A DNA stretch of 64,000 bases from Chalara sp. BL73 (taxonomy: Eukaryota > Ascomycota > Leotiomycetes > Helotiales), in contig CAKJVC010000191.1 in NCBI GenBank assembly GCA_918026815.1, positions 62,001 through 126,000 of the forward strand, in the 5' to 3' direction. A program made the position numbers and the translations under genes. How positions within the stretch are numbered: position 1 is the first letter of the stretch; each line of letters opens with the position of its first letter. Of the stretch, positions 23,993 through 35,508 are shown in pieces. The notes under the pieces were generated by a model. The model was given only the letters and a program-made list of their open reading frames with translations. It made no database searches and was not told the origin of the DNA.

Positions 23993-25146
23993 TTAGTCCT
24001 TCTCAAGATCTTTGGGGCTTGGGTCACCAATCCCGTTCTCAGTGATGGCAAAAAGACAGTCGCTCTCCGGCAAGCAAGGGCTATCATAAATCTTGCAGAT
24101 CCTTGTTTCTCCACGACCTTTCTTCAGGCTCAATCTCGTCGTACTAGCATGGGCGATGATGTTCCCTCCAATTGGCTTCTTAGGATCCGGGTTGAACATA
24201 GCACTAGGCCCACCATCTACTTGAGCAACAACCTGGTTTGTTATGACAACAGCTATACCAAACTCGTCCGCTAGGCGCTGTAGCATTCGCATGAACTTCG
24301 CCAAATGGGTTTGTCTGGATGAAAGCTCTCCTCGACCAACAAAATCCGTTCTATACAGAGATGTTGCGCTATCAACAATGAGTAGTGAGAACCGAGTCTC
24401 ACACATCATAGATGCCGCTTGCTGAAGTAACTGCAACTGATGGTCGGAATTGTATGCTCGAGCGTAAGCCACATTATCCAAAACCTCCTCTCCAGATAGT
24501 CCATACCGGTTGGCTACAGCTAACAAACGCACTGGTCGAAAAGTGCCTTCGGTGTCGATGTAAAGGCATTTCCCTTCTCCTCCACCCATGTCGAAGGGTA
24601 ATTGACATGTGACGGCTAGGGTATGGCAAATTTGACTCTTACCCGTTCTAAATTCCCCAAATATCTCTGTCACGGATCCAGTTTCAATCCCTCCTGCTAG
24701 TAGCGTGTCTAATTGTTTAGAGCCTGTGGTAATGGAAATAAGTTCGCTGCGCCGGTGATGCATTTCGGTGGCAGTGGTAAAGCCCATGGGGACAAGTTTC
24801 GATGCTGTTTATCTAATCAGAATCACTTCTGAGAAATGGTCGAATAATATTACGCACCCTCAGTAAGAATTTTGGCCGCCTTTTGCCCTGATATACCCTT
24901 AATCTGCTCCAAAACCCGTTGCGGTGTGTATGCCACAGACTCGACGGTATGATAGCCTCCATCCACAATCAGCTGAATATCTCTCTTTGTGAGACCTGCG
25001 ACTCCCTGGAGTAATATCAATACACGTGTTTATCCGTCAAGATTTGCTCGAGTCCATACCTCGAGAGCGCTCAGTGGCGTTGGTGCACCGGGTCCTCCCA
25101 TTCCACTTTCATCCATTTGAGATTCGTCGATTTCTTCAGAGGTCAT
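23993..25146 (-). CDS. rad51: DNA recombinase Rad51
   Basis: Three exons (25146-25060, 25005-24858, 24804-23993, minus strand) give 348 residues, normal for eukaryotic Rad51, the strand-exchange protein of homologous recombination. Seen in order: a short acidic N-terminus; the helix-hairpin-helix region ([20 protein letters not shown], residues about 31-50); the conserved [17 protein letters not shown] at residue 85; Walker [10 protein letters not shown] (about 128-136); Walker [10 protein letters not shown]; and the ssDNA-binding loop area ending [20 protein letters not shown]. Introns are 54 and 53 nt. The frame extends upstream to another ATG at 25284, but starting at 25146 gives the family length. 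Nearly invariant residues are intact, so the gene is expected to be functional. Confidence 0.97.
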
Positions 25147-26118
25147 CTTGAATATGTGGGTATCTGCCTGTCTATTAAGAAAGATTGCACGGATGGTTGC
25201 CGACGAATAACTACAGGTGGATGTGGCAAAGATTCGCAATTTGGAGGATGTTGGGAGAGCAGGAACGCGTCTCCTACGCGACAAAGTCTAACGTCAACAA
25301 GCACGAGATCACGTGTCAATCATTTAACTCATTCTACCTAAAACGATATTCAGTATATATCCTGTTTCCCATCTACAACGATTAAAAGCACCACAATCTG
25401 ATTTAGCAATGACGACTATGTCGCTCTCCCTTCGCCCGCCTAAGGAACTACAGCATAATTTTTGTGCCTAATATAGTTTGAATCTACGGGCTCCGTAAGA
25501 AGTATGAAGAACCCACTGAGTGTAAGTTTCTCTCCTAGTTGGCGTTGTATCAAAAGCCCAAGCCACAAGCTTAAAGTTCTGCTATATAATGGGTACTTGA
25601 TTTTACAAGAAATGTTCCTTTCGGCCTTTGATACCAAGACTTTATATCTTCCGAGTACCGATTTATGAACATTACTGGACGCTCAAACGCATTACTGTTC
25701 GCCCCGTGGACAACCTGGCCAACGTCAACCTTTCAACTGAGTTCGCAATGTAATGTATGCATGGCTCTACACGTGTTTGCTTCGGTGTTTGTTCATGGAC
25801 CGCTATCTAGCCTTCCCTCCTAATATCTTGGGCGGCAACATGACGATATCTGATCAGCGTTAGCGTGCGGAGCCAAGACTTCCGGGGATCGTCCCACCAA
25901 ACACTTGACTGAAGAGAACGTCACGAGGCGGATTTTAGTTAGTCCCTGTTCCTGAGACCCTGCCTTTTTCTTCCTAGACCAAAGGTTAGCGATGACCTAA
26001 GGACTCAAACCCGCAACTTTTGAACTCTTATCATTCATCTTTAATGAGAGGCTATTCTGATGCACAGTACCAAAACAAAACTCAGCGCCCGCTTCTAGAC
26101 TTTCTCTCGATTGCCAAA
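25147..26118. other. Divergent intergenic region, no gene
   Basis: This 970-bp region holds the rad51 promoter and that of the small basic protein gene. Short frames only. No repeats were seen. Confidence 0.4.
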
Positions 26119-27004
26119 ATGCCTATCAGAAACCCTTTCGCAAGACGGCCCGATATCATTGCGCCAATAGATGACAATGCTAGACCAATATCGCAAAATG
26201 GCACACGAACACCTGCTTTTGAAAGAGTCGACACGCACGGCTCAAAGACATCTGCTCTAAGCATCCGCAGCGAGAAAAGCGAGCCGGCCGAGTACAAGTT
26301 GAGTGGTATGTGAGCGACCCAATTGCACTTCCTGGGGCAACATTGGCTAACTAGTCCTTGCTGATAAACAGTCGTCAATGATAGCGGGGTTTACTTACCA
26401 GTAAGTTTCTTGAGCAATTCCGCGCATGCCGAAGACCTTTCTGACTTTGTCATAGCCATCACCTCCAGAGAAGAAAGGGCTATGGCCGCGAAGGTCGAAT
26501 GCCGCTCTCTCGAACAACACTAGGAATAGTGAGGATATTGAGCAGTTCTCTATCTCGCGCGAATCATTCGATTCATATAGGAGGTCTTTCGTATGTGTTG
26601 ACCTTTAGATCCGTACCAAGGTCCCACTCCCAACTTACTTTACGCAGGATGTATCCGCAAGATCACCAGTTATACATACAGATAATGGACGACAAAGTCT
26701 AGACTCTGCCAGATTACCCAGACTTCCACGTTCGGCAATAGGAAATCGGAACTTTGATAAGCAACCGCCCACTACTGAGGAGGGATTCGAAGACGTTGGG
26801 TTGAATGATGAGAACAAACAAGCAAAGAAAAGAGGATTTTTCTCCAAGTTCGGGGAAAGCACAGATACTGGGACGCAGTCTTCGACTGGAAGGTTTCATA
26901 TAGGACGAAAACGTGGGCAGAGCGGGACTGGGCAAGAACTTGGCGATATTAAACGACCTGAGACACCAGTTGCGTCGACATTGTCGACAGAGGTGAAGAA
27001 TTAA
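26119..27004 (+). CDS. Small basic unknown protein, 235 aa
   Basis: Four exons (26119-26305, 26372-26400, 26456-26590, 26648-27004) join in frame to encode 235 residues. All borders are GT..AG; exon 2 is only 29 nt. The protein starts MPIRNPFARRPD and is hydrophilic and probably disordered: rich in S, R, P, N and K, with segments such as PPSPPEKKGLWPRRSN and KQAKKRGFFSKFGES. There is no membrane helix or cysteine motif. Proteins opening with this N-terminus are conserved across Pezizomycotina but I know no function. The consistent splicing across four exons is the main proof that it is coding. The FFSKFGES/GRFHIGRKRG motifs near the C-terminus look like short binding or sorting segments, which is inference. 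Confidence 0.72.
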
Positions 27005-27586
27005 GAGGGATGTATTAATTTATACCTCCTTGATGAAGAGAAATCCAGAGGCTGCAATCTAGTGCCCCTTTCCGCAGGCGTCTGGGAGATCTGCAATAAT
27101 TTTCCTGGTACTTGGGTTCAGGCACAATCGCTATAGAGGAAGGCATTGTGATATAGGATCATGTTAACAGAACATGATATCTAGTGTAATAATAATGAAG
27201 GTGTTCATACCGATAGAAAATGATGTAGGGACAATGTTCCCAACCCTCGACGAGTGAAGAAAGCAGCTGTTTTATTTAAAGTGTTTTGTTAACCAATATT
27301 GCACCGCTGAGTTTGGCTAAAAATTGATAGTAAGGTCAGCTGTCTGATATACCATACTGTACCACAGCTAAATATGGGCAAGGGCAAGTGGCCTTGCTTG
27401 CTGTTAATGTTCAATACCTTAGGATGATTCAATCACGGGCTGGCGACAAAATGTGGGGCATGCGGGCGGGAGCGTCATGCCAAGCTATCTTAAAAAAAAG
27501 TTCCAATGTTCAAAAATTCTAGGTCCCCTCCTGTACACACACTTCATCGAATCATTACCTTTTCCGCCAACGCGCACAGCCTCATA
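27005..27586. other. Intergenic region before acl4
   Basis: 580 bp with no gene; it must hold the acl4 promoter. The last bases before the acl4 ATG are pyrimidine-rich. Confidence 0.4.
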
Positions 27587-28756
27587 ATGGCGAAAACAAA
27601 GCCTAGAAACAAAGACAGGAAGCGCGAGAAGTCGGTCCTGAACCGCGTCTCAGGAACGACCAGCAAACCATCACAACCTAAATCACCAGAAGTTCTCCTC
27701 CTCGAAGCCACTCAACTCCTGCAATCAGGCCTATTACTCGACTCTGTGGCACCCGCAAAACGGGCGCTCGCACAACTCAATGACTCCTCCCCAGAAGCTC
27801 TACCCGCGCTCAATCTATTAGGAGAAATACATGTCGAGCTTGGAGAAATAGATGCTGCGCGAGAATACTTTTCACGAGCAGCAAATATAGACGAGGATTG
27901 CGATATTGCAGAGGAACTTGGAGGTGGCGCAGAGAAATTTCTATGGTTGGCTCAACTAAGTGAGGAAGGAGGACAGGACAGCGTAGATTGGTATGAGCGC
28001 GGCGCAACCAGTCTGCGGATTCAGATTCAAGCCCTGCTTGACCGGAAAATACAAGATGCCGAATCACAAACCTTGCTCGAAGAGAAGAGGAGGAAACTGG
28101 CAATCGCGCTGTGCAGTGTAGTAGAAGTGTATATGACGGATCTGAGCTGGGAAGAGGACGCGGAACAGAAATGCGAGGCATTGGTCACAGAAGCGACCAT
28201 GGTCGCACCAGGGTATGCGGAGCCGTTGCAGACGCTGGCGAATGTGAGAATTAGCCAGGAGAGGTTGGAAGAGGCGAAGTCGGCGCTAAAGGGGAGTTTA
28301 GATATTTGGAAGGATTTGGAGCCGGATGATCAAAAGGTACCGGACTTTCCGACGAGGGTCAGTCTTGCGAGGTTGTTATTGGAAGCGGGAATGGATGGGG
28401 AAGCAATCGAGGTATTGGAGAGATTGGTCGGTGAAGATGATAGTAGTGTTGAGGTGTGGTATCTAGGCGGGTGGGGATTGTATGTCCTGGGAGAAAAGCA
28501 GAAAAATGGGGGGGTGGAGAAGGAAGAGGATGGTGAGGGGTGGAGGATATCGTGGATCTCAAGTCGGCAGTGGTTAAATCACAGTTTAAAGTTGTTTGAG
28601 CAGCAAGCGTACGAGGATGATCGGCTGGGAGAGCATGCAAAAGAGCTCCTCGCTATTCTAAGCAAGGAATTAGGTGCAGAGGCTGCGGACGACCTAGAGG
28701 ACGGTGATGAATGGGAAGATGATGACGGAAGCGATGAAGAAATGGCCGGAGCGTAG
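27587..28756 (+). CDS. acl4: Acl4-like chaperone for ribosomal protein L4
   Basis: An intronless frame encodes 389 residues. It matches the Acl4 (YDR161W-type) TPR protein, the dedicated chaperone that escorts newly made ribosomal protein uL4/Rpl4 to the nucleolus. Visible marks: a basic N-terminus (MAKTKPRNKDRKREKS), several TPR units (for example LNLLGEIHVELGEIDAAREY, FSRAANIDEDCDIAEELG and EPLQTLANVRISQERLEEAK), and an acidic tail (DLEDGDEWEDDDGSDEE) typical of Acl4 and other ribosome-assembly chaperones. I start at the ATG at 27587; the frame is open further upstream to 27506 but that part lacks homolog-like character. It lies 4 kb from gir2 and puf6, which also serve ribosome or translation functions. 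Confidence 0.88.
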   Translation: MAKTKPRNKDRKREKSVLNRVSGTTSKPSQPKSPEVLLLEATQLLQSGLLLDSVAPAKRALAQLNDSSPEALPALNLLGEIHVELGEIDAAREYFSRAANIDEDCDIAEELGGGAEKFLWLAQLSEEGGQDSVDWYERGATSLRIQIQALLDRKIQDAESQTLLEEKRRKLAIALCSVVEVYMTDLSWEEDAEQKCEALVTEATMVAPGYAEPLQTLANVRISQERLEEAKSALKGSLDIWKDLEPDDQKVPDFPTRVSLARLLLEAGMDGEAIEVLERLVGEDDSSVEVWYLGGWGLYVLGEKQKNGGVEKEEDGEGWRISWISSRQWLNHSLKLFEQQAYEDDRLGEHAKELLAILSKELGAEAADDLEDGDEWEDDDGSDEEMAGA

Positions 28757-29683
28757 ATCATATCTGCGAATTGTCGATATGGATCTAGCTACCACATTAC
28801 GACTGCATATTTGGTGTTCATGGCGTTGGTACACAAAAGCTCACGGATGTTGAGCGCCTCGACTCTTCAGGCGGATATCTAATGTTTGAATCTTCTATAT
28901 AAATAGAACGGTTTTTGACTCCTTATCGAACACAGCTAAACGCTTTATAATACACCTCGACTATTTGATAGCATAGTAGGTATCTCGGCTCATTTTCCTT
29001 TCTTGCCTCTTTCGAAAGCGCTTCGAACAGACACACAACGTCTACCGCCCCTCTCCATGGGCGGGAGATCACAAGCTTCGCGCGAGATCAAAGTGGCAAC
29101 ACCAAACATTCAGAAGCCTATCCCCCTTGAAGGAGGGAATAAGTGTTTTTGATGTAGCTCCATCTATTTCAGACCTGTGGCTCCAGAGCGTTGGAGTGAC
29201 GGACTAAAGATGCGAGGACATTATATTTTCTGGCGATGCGTTAGCTCACAATATTGCCGTTGCCTTTGTTAAGCATATCCTCAAAAGGGGCGTTAGCGAA
29301 GTGTTCTACAGGCGCATGTGTTGGGGTAGGATATTATATAGTAAATACATGCGCGCCATTTTGATGTATCTTTCTAGCTCTTAATTCGTCATTAGAATGC
29401 CAGTAACCAAGTTATTCTGCGCCTTTGAGCATACTTGGTTTTCTGGAGAACGTATGCAACTCACTCCATCCAGGCAATCTAGCAAAAAGAAATTGGATAT
29501 AAGAATATATCTTTCGAACTTTATGGAACAGAGCTTGTATAAATACATATTTGCTTGGAAATATTTATGGAGTGCGAATCTGATGCATACGTTACATTCC
29601 ATTACCTGTACTTATCTGCAAATTCTTGCTTGATGGCATTGGCAGATATGTGCTCACGAATGACAACCACTACATATTGCCTG
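28757..29683. other. Convergent intergenic region, no gene
   Basis: About 930 bp between the 3' ends of acl4 and the beta-lactamase-family gene. No supported gene and no tRNA-like cloverleaf were found; short frames on both strands at 29381-29633 lack features. Confidence 0.45.
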
Positions 29684-31357
29684 CTAATTTTTCGCAGATT
29701 TCACCCTCGCAAGCTTCATGGCACTTTCTAAAAACTCCTTCCCTAGTCCGACATCCGCAGCATTAGCCACAACACCCGCATGCATCGTCCCCACATTTCC
29801 CAGCACAGAAATCGCAACATCTTCCTCCTCGCTCCAAAACATCATTCCCGCAAAGCCCAGGACACTTCCATTATGTCCCAGGAACACGCCCTCCCGCCTG
29901 CTTGTCCTAAAAATCCCATGACCTACCTGGAGCGGGTTTCTGGCACCCGGCACGTCTTGGAATTGATACATGAGTTCTTGGGAGGCAGGGGAGATGATGC
30001 GCGGGTCGCACGACCGGATAGCGAGCGCTAATTTACATAGGTCAGAAGGATGTGAGATATATCCTCCAGCCGTCCATTCCACAGACGTGTTCGACTTCGA
30101 GGCGTTGATGAGATCTTGCCTTGTTTCCGGTTTGAGGAACTCCGGACATATGCCAGCGGTTTTCTCGAACTCGGGATTTGCCCAGTGATATCTATCTGGG
30201 ACGAGATTTTTCAAGGGAAGAGGATTTGGTTCGAAGCCTTCGATGTAGGTCTTTGTAAGGTTTAGTGGTTCGAGGATCCGTTTCCGCATCTGTGATTCTG
30301 CCGTTTCACCTGTAATGGCTTCGGTGATGAGGCCGAGGAAGGTGAAGTTTGTATTTGAGTAGGAGAATTTCCCTGGTTCGGCACGAGGAAACGGTTCTGT
30401 GAGTATGTGATGCTGGTCGATTGTTTTGGTAGTAAGTCCGGGCATATAATTTGAAAGATACTTGTTTAATGAAGTAGTCTAAAGAGAAAATCAGTTGAGT
30501 CTAGCCCTCGTGCTGTATCACCTTACCGTTACTCGATCAAAGACCAGATCTCCAACTGTCTTTGGAGCTTTCATAAATATCTTGAAGTTTTTGAAGACTT
30601 GTGGATGAACATTAACCTGAAGCGAGAATTTGCCCAAGCTGAACGCGACATTCTGTGGCTCCTGGAGTTGAACATGCTCATACTTAAGGGTGTTCCAAGC
30701 AAAGCTTTGGGGAATTTTCTCATGTGGCCGACTTAGCCTTTCGTTGCTGATGTGCTTGGCCATTTTATCCGTCAAATAAATTACAACAGCTTTCTGGCGT
30801 TCAACCATTAGCTCAGAAGTCATACTTCTCATATAGTCTATCCGTATCTGCTCAATGTGCTCCACTAAGTCTCGTGCGACATGATTCTCATAGCGGATAT
30901 ATTCTAACGTCTCCTTTTTGCCCCAGATCCTTGCTGGATCAAGCTTCTTCCCACGGCCCTCGGCAATCCATTTTGGGTCATCTTCCCAGCTGGGAATTCC
31001 AGATGTATGGCTTAGCAGTTGTCCGATGGTAGCTTTACCAGCATGTGGAATTCCTTGGAGGATGTCCTCCTTCAGATATTTGGCCACTGTATCGTTGATC
31101 TCTAGTTTCTTTTCGCCAATGAGCTGAAGTATAGTGAGGCTCATAAAAACTTTAGAAATGCTTCCAATGCCGAATACATGGTCTCCATCTAAGGTTTTGC
31201 CAGCCTCGATATTTGATAGTCCAGTATTGCCACTCCAGAGAGTTCCTGTAGAAGACTCGACATGAGCTGCAAGCCCTGGAATGCCCTTGGCGCGGCCATC
31301 ATCGAGGCATTGCTTTAGTGCAGCGTGAAGAACGTCATATACGAAAGGATCACCCAT
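29684..31357 (-). CDS. Beta-lactamase-family serine hydrolase with insertion
   Basis: Two exons (31357-30527 and 30478-29684, minus strand) give 541 residues. The family (class C beta-lactamase/penicillin-binding-protein-like serine hydrolases, often esterases in fungi) is shown by the nucleophile motif S66-x-x-K69 in GIGSISKVF, the block GQLLSHTSGIPSWEDDPKW, Y317-S-N in GKFSYSNTNFTFLGLI and the late GHNGSVLGF motif. There is no signal peptide, so it is probably cytosolic. The odd part is roughly residues 156-302: the first half ends at KETLEYIR and the fold resumes at TEPFPRAEPG, with about 145 residues of unrelated, mostly basic helical sequence between. The spacing from SxxK to YxN is about 250 residues instead of the usual 90 or so. 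The insert stays in frame and itself contains the only intron. It may disable the enzyme. Confidence 0.8.
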
Positions 31358-31866
31358 ATTAGCAGTATAGCTGTTCAGAAGAACTAATTTGAGGTTCTAT
31401 GCTAAAAGTGGGGTTGGTTATTGAATTGCTCTTCCTAATCATTTTTGGAGCTGACAGCTGATGCCTTGAAGTAACTCTGGGCAATAGCCATTGGCAAGAC
31501 CAATAAGCAGACTTCCAAGTTCTGAGCAGATGGCTGCCTGGGTGCTCCTGAAATTTTTCTACAAGCTGACTTTTGCTTCGATTCCATTTTAGAAGCAAGT
31601 GCTTATTCGATTAAAGCTCGTGAAGCTAATGCGATATCCTTCAACTTCCAAAAAGTGAAAAACAGAATATATTCTAGAGCACTGTGAAGTTTTAGGTACG
31701 CGATCGTGTCTCAAGGAGTCGTCGCTGTCACAGAAAATTTATAGGTAATTTTGCTGATAAGTGGTTGTCATTGTCCTCAGCGTGCTGCGGAAATTCCTCT
31801 CTGTCCTTAACGCCCGCAATGCTGCTCCATGCCTATAATGAGGACCCTTTTTACTCTATTCCTAGA
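31358..31866. other. Intergenic region, no gene seen
   Basis: About 510 bp between two minus-strand genes: the promoter of the beta-lactamase-family gene and the gir2 3' end. Short frames only. Confidence 0.4.
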
Positions 31867-32637
31867 TCATGCAGCAACCTTAAGACTTTCAACTGCCGCT
31901 GGCAGGTCATCACCATCATCTTCTTCATCAACCTTCCCAGCCAAGCCTCTCTCCCAAAGTTGTTTTCCCGTCAGCAGGACAGTAGCCTCTTTACCCTTGT
32001 TCCTCTTCTTCTCCGCGATCTCTTCTTCCCTCTCCTCTTTTTCTCTCAGCTCCTCCATCTCCTTTCTAAAGCCTTCTCGCCAAGTCTTAAAGGTTTCTGG
32101 ATTAACAGGTGTTCCGTGGAACTTCTTGTTTTCTTCTCGTTCCGCAGCCAGTATCTTCTCCTCTTGGATGTTCCGTGCATTTTCTTGCCGTGAAGCTATG
32201 AGCTGTTCTACATTGTCCTTCAAAGTTGATACCAGCGTGAATATCATCGCCATCCCAATATTCTCCTCTATAGACTCAGCTAGTCCAGCCAACAAATCAT
32301 CCTTGTCATCTGTGAGGACGAAGAATGGATGCGGGGGAGCTTGTGGAGGTGAGATGAGGTCGAGTATAGGTGGCTCATCAGGGTATTCGGCTGGATATAA
32401 GACTTTGAGAAGGATAGTTGGAGGTTCTGATTCGTCTCCATCGTCATTAGTAACATCGAGGAGAATAGATACTCGAAATTCAATCTCAGATATATCTTAA
32501 TGAAGCTGTTAGATGAGGTTTGGTGTGACCATGTCAGGTTTGCAGAATGTGCAAAGTGCAGGAGACTAACCCTGGATTTCATCCGGGAAAATACTATCAA
32601 GCACCTCCCGCTCCTCGATTTGCTCTTCCCGTCCCAT
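31867..32637 (-). CDS. gir2: RWD-domain protein Gir2
   Basis: Two exons (32637-32571 and 32495-31867, minus strand) encode 231 residues, the normal Gir2 length. Gir2/DFRP2-type proteins bind the translation GTPase Rbg2 and the Gcn1 activator on ribosomes. The N-terminal RWD domain (about residues 1-115) shows EEQIEEREVLDSIFPDEI, PPTILLKVLYPAEYPDEPP (the YPxxxP signature) and LIEENIGMAMIFTLVS-like helix. A long charged helical C-terminus follows, with the GTPVNPETFKTWREGFRKEM block typical of DFRP2 proteins. The 75-nt intron lies after residue 22. It is divergent from puf6 with 181 bp between the ATGs, so the two probably share regulation. Confidence 0.92.
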
Positions 32638-32818
32638 TATTATAAAGTGATCATAGCCTGTTGACTCTGTCAAAGAATTAGCCATTGATGATTTTCAATG
32701 GCGGGGTTCCCAGATAGGCTTAGCGCCGATAAAGGAAGTCCCGATAAGAAACTGGGGTGAAAAAAAGTTCAGACGTTTCCCGTATATCAACAGAACAACT
32801 ATTCACGGCCCTTCAAGT
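32638..32818. promoter_or_regulatory. Bidirectional promoter, gir2 and puf6
   Basis: Only 181 bp separate the two start codons, pointing outward. The region must drive both genes; it contains several A-rich runs (for example 32759-32765) but no clear TATA box. Confidence 0.6.
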
Positions 32819-35061
32819 ATGCCCTCTGCAATTGCTGAAAAACCTGCGAAAGCCGGTATTAAAAGGAAAGATGCACCAGCCAAGGATGAACATGTGAAGA
32901 AACTGAAGAAATCCAAAGTCGAACCAGTTTCCAAGCCAGCGAAGAAAGAGAGAGTCAAAGCACTACCAGTGAAAAAAGCTGCGGAATCGAGCGATTCAGA
33001 TGATTCGGATTCTGAGGATTTGGACGGAGGAGTTGCTTTAGCTGATAAGGCAACCAAAGATCTAGATATTGATGATTCAAATGAGTCTGAGGAAGAGGAT
33101 GTACCTACCGCTCAGGATGGTTTACATCCCGAACGTGCCAAAGCAGTTGTTACGAACAGTGTGTATTCCCAACCCCAGATTGGTATTATATTAACGAATT
33201 TTAAGGTCAATCTTCAAGAGAAGCACATGCAAAGCAGAAGCAATTGGCGAATGAACGAAAAGCAGCAAAACCTTTGGCTGATCAATTAGCCCGTACCAAG
33301 AAGCTCTGGGAACGGTTACGGAGAAAGTCCCACGTCCCATCTGAGGAGAGAAAACAATTAGTTGCAGAGCTATTTGAGATCATTACTGGAAACATTAAAG
33401 ATTATGTTTTGAAGCATGATAGCGTCAGAGTGGTGCAGACTGCTCTTAAATATGCCAATCCTGAACAGAAGAAAATGATCGCGAAGGAACTCCAAGGAAC
33501 ATATCAACAACTTGCGGAGAGCCGGTATGCCAAATTTCTGATTGGAAAGCTACTCGTTCAAGGCGATGATGAAATCAGAGATCTCATTGTCCCCGAATTC
33601 TTTGGCCATGTTCGTCGTTTGATTAAACACCCGGAAGCGTCATGGATTCTCGATGATGTGTATCGCGGAGTCGCAACCAAGCAGCAAAAGGCCGTTATTC
33701 TCAGAGAATGGTACGGAGCTGAATTTTCTCTCTTCAAAAAAGAGAGCTCAGAGAAGGTGCCTTCTGAGCTCTCTGAAATACTCGCCGCTGATCCTAGCAA
33801 GAGAGCCCCGATCATGCGCTACCTTCAGGAATTGATCAACCACCTCATTCAGAAGAAGCTGACTGGATTTACATTGTTGCATGATGCTATGCTACAGTAC
33901 TTTTTAAATGCAAAGCCGGGAACAGAGGAGATCACCGATTACATCGAGCTTCTGAAAGGCGATGATGAAGGAGATTTGTTAAAAAATCTAGCATTCACCA
34001 AGTCCGGGGCCAGAGTCGTGTCTCTTGCCTTGTCATATGGAACGGCGAAGGATCGAAAGCACATCCTTAGGACATACAAGGATCTGCTACAAACTATGGC
34101 AGCTGATCCATATGCACACGCTGTCATTCTCACCGCATATGAAGTGATTGATGACACTGTGTTGACCTCAAAGTCCATCTTTCCGGAGCTATTGAGCAAG
34201 GATGCGGAGAAGCAGGTTGAGAACATCGTACTAGCCGCAAATGATATCAACGCTCGCACAACTCTCCTCTACCTATTCCAAGGACGTTCTAGGGCTTTAT
34301 TCCCAGCTTCCCTTTCATTTGATCTTGAGGTACTGGAAGAAGTCGACAGAGTCCGGGTCACGACCAGTAAGAAGGATCCCGAGGCTAGACGCAGTGAACT
34401 TGCTAAGGCTCTGTCCCCATACCTCCTCAAAGCGATATCAACAAATGCTGCAGATCTGGTATCGACGTCTTTTGGGTGTCTTCTCATCACTGAAGTTCTT
34501 TTCGGAGCCGAGGGTGATAGGTCTGAGGCGCTTGCCGCTGTTGCCGCTGCCGCTGCTGGGGACCCTAGTTATGTAGCCCCAGCCGAGCCACAGGAGGACA
34601 CACTGGAGTTTGAGCAGCCAGTTCCTCATATGGGAAGTACTGCGTCCGGTGGCAGAATGCTTAAATCTCTCATCGCAGGGGGTAGATTCGACAACAAGTC
34701 CATGGAAATTGTGTTAGTGACTCCGCCATTAAACTTCGCAGATATTTTGTATCCTCAAATCAAGGATCACATTGTGGAGTGGGCGACAGGATCTAGCTCT
34801 TTTGTCGTGTTGGCGCTTCTAGAAAACAAATTTGGCAAGAAAGACGAGGTACTTAAGATCTTAAGGAAGAACAAGAAAAGGCTTCAGAAGGCGGCTACAG
34901 AGGAGACTGCCGAGCAGATAGCGTGGAGGGAGAAAGTAGATGTTGCAAAGAGTGACGATATGGAGAAGGACGCGAAAGCTAAGAAGAGAAAGAAGTCAAA
35001 ACCTGTCAAAGTCAAAGAGATTGGAAATACGGGGTCAAAATTATTGTTAGAGAAACTATAA
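32819..35061 (+). CDS. puf6: Puf6-like Pumilio protein with CPL domain
   Basis: Two exons (32819-33158 and 33206-35061) encode 731 residues. The N-terminal 115 residues are a nuclear, basic then acidic low-complexity tract (KRKDAPAKDEHVKKLKKSK, then SSDSDDSDSEDLD). From about residue 120 the block REAHAKQKQLANERKAAKP leads into the KKLWERLRRKSHVP segment and Pumilio-type helical repeats (for example NIKDYVLKHDSVRVVQTALK and AESRYAKFLIGKLLVQGDDE). The CPL domain covers roughly residues 480-620 (ALSPYLLKAISTNAADLVST, TASGGRMLKSLIAGGRF). A Lys-rich tail ends the protein. Yeast Puf6 acts in 60S ribosome biogenesis and ASH1 mRNA repression. The intron acceptor at 33205 is set by the frame needed for the REAHAKQ block. 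Confidence 0.94.
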
Positions 35062-35181
35062 TCAGTCTTAATCAATATGATACCCATCACCTGTATTAAG
35101 ACTCACAGCCTGGGATTCTCAGGAAAACTTGTAGAGTAATCGTACAGACATGGTAAGACTGATCAAAACAATCTCAGCCGC

Positions 35182-35508
35182 AACAATGAAACACCTACAG
35201 TCTCCGTCGGAAAGGCAAAAGTCCTCAAGTTCACATTACTCCTAAGCGCGAAACTCAACTCCCTCGTTGGCAGAGCGAGCGACGCGAAGAAAGCCAATGA
35301 TGCGACGGACATCAACTTTTGTCTCTGGCGGTATGTTCAGAATGCCTGCTGGCCAACGGCAGAAGAGGTTCCAGCCGCTACCAATGAATTTTTTGAATGG
35401 TTTGTTAGGGTCTATGGCAGGGAGGAGTATCGGATAAATGCAGGGTTCGACTTAAAAACGGGTCAGAGAAATCACCCCCTACTCATTCAAATTTTGCAAT
35501 CTAGCTGA
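35182..35508 (+). pseudogene. Possible gene fragment without start codon
   Basis: An open frame of about 108 codons without an ATG encodes protein-like sequence: VSVGKAKVLKFTLLLSAKLN, SLVGRASDAKKANDATDINF, WPTAEEVPAATNEFFEWFV, REEYRINAGF. It looks like the C-terminal part of a soluble fungal protein, possibly a nucleotidyltransferase-like one, which would suit the neighbour at 36318-37163. The upstream part is missing, so it is best seen as a relic or a missed exon. The family assignment is a guess. Confidence 0.35.
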
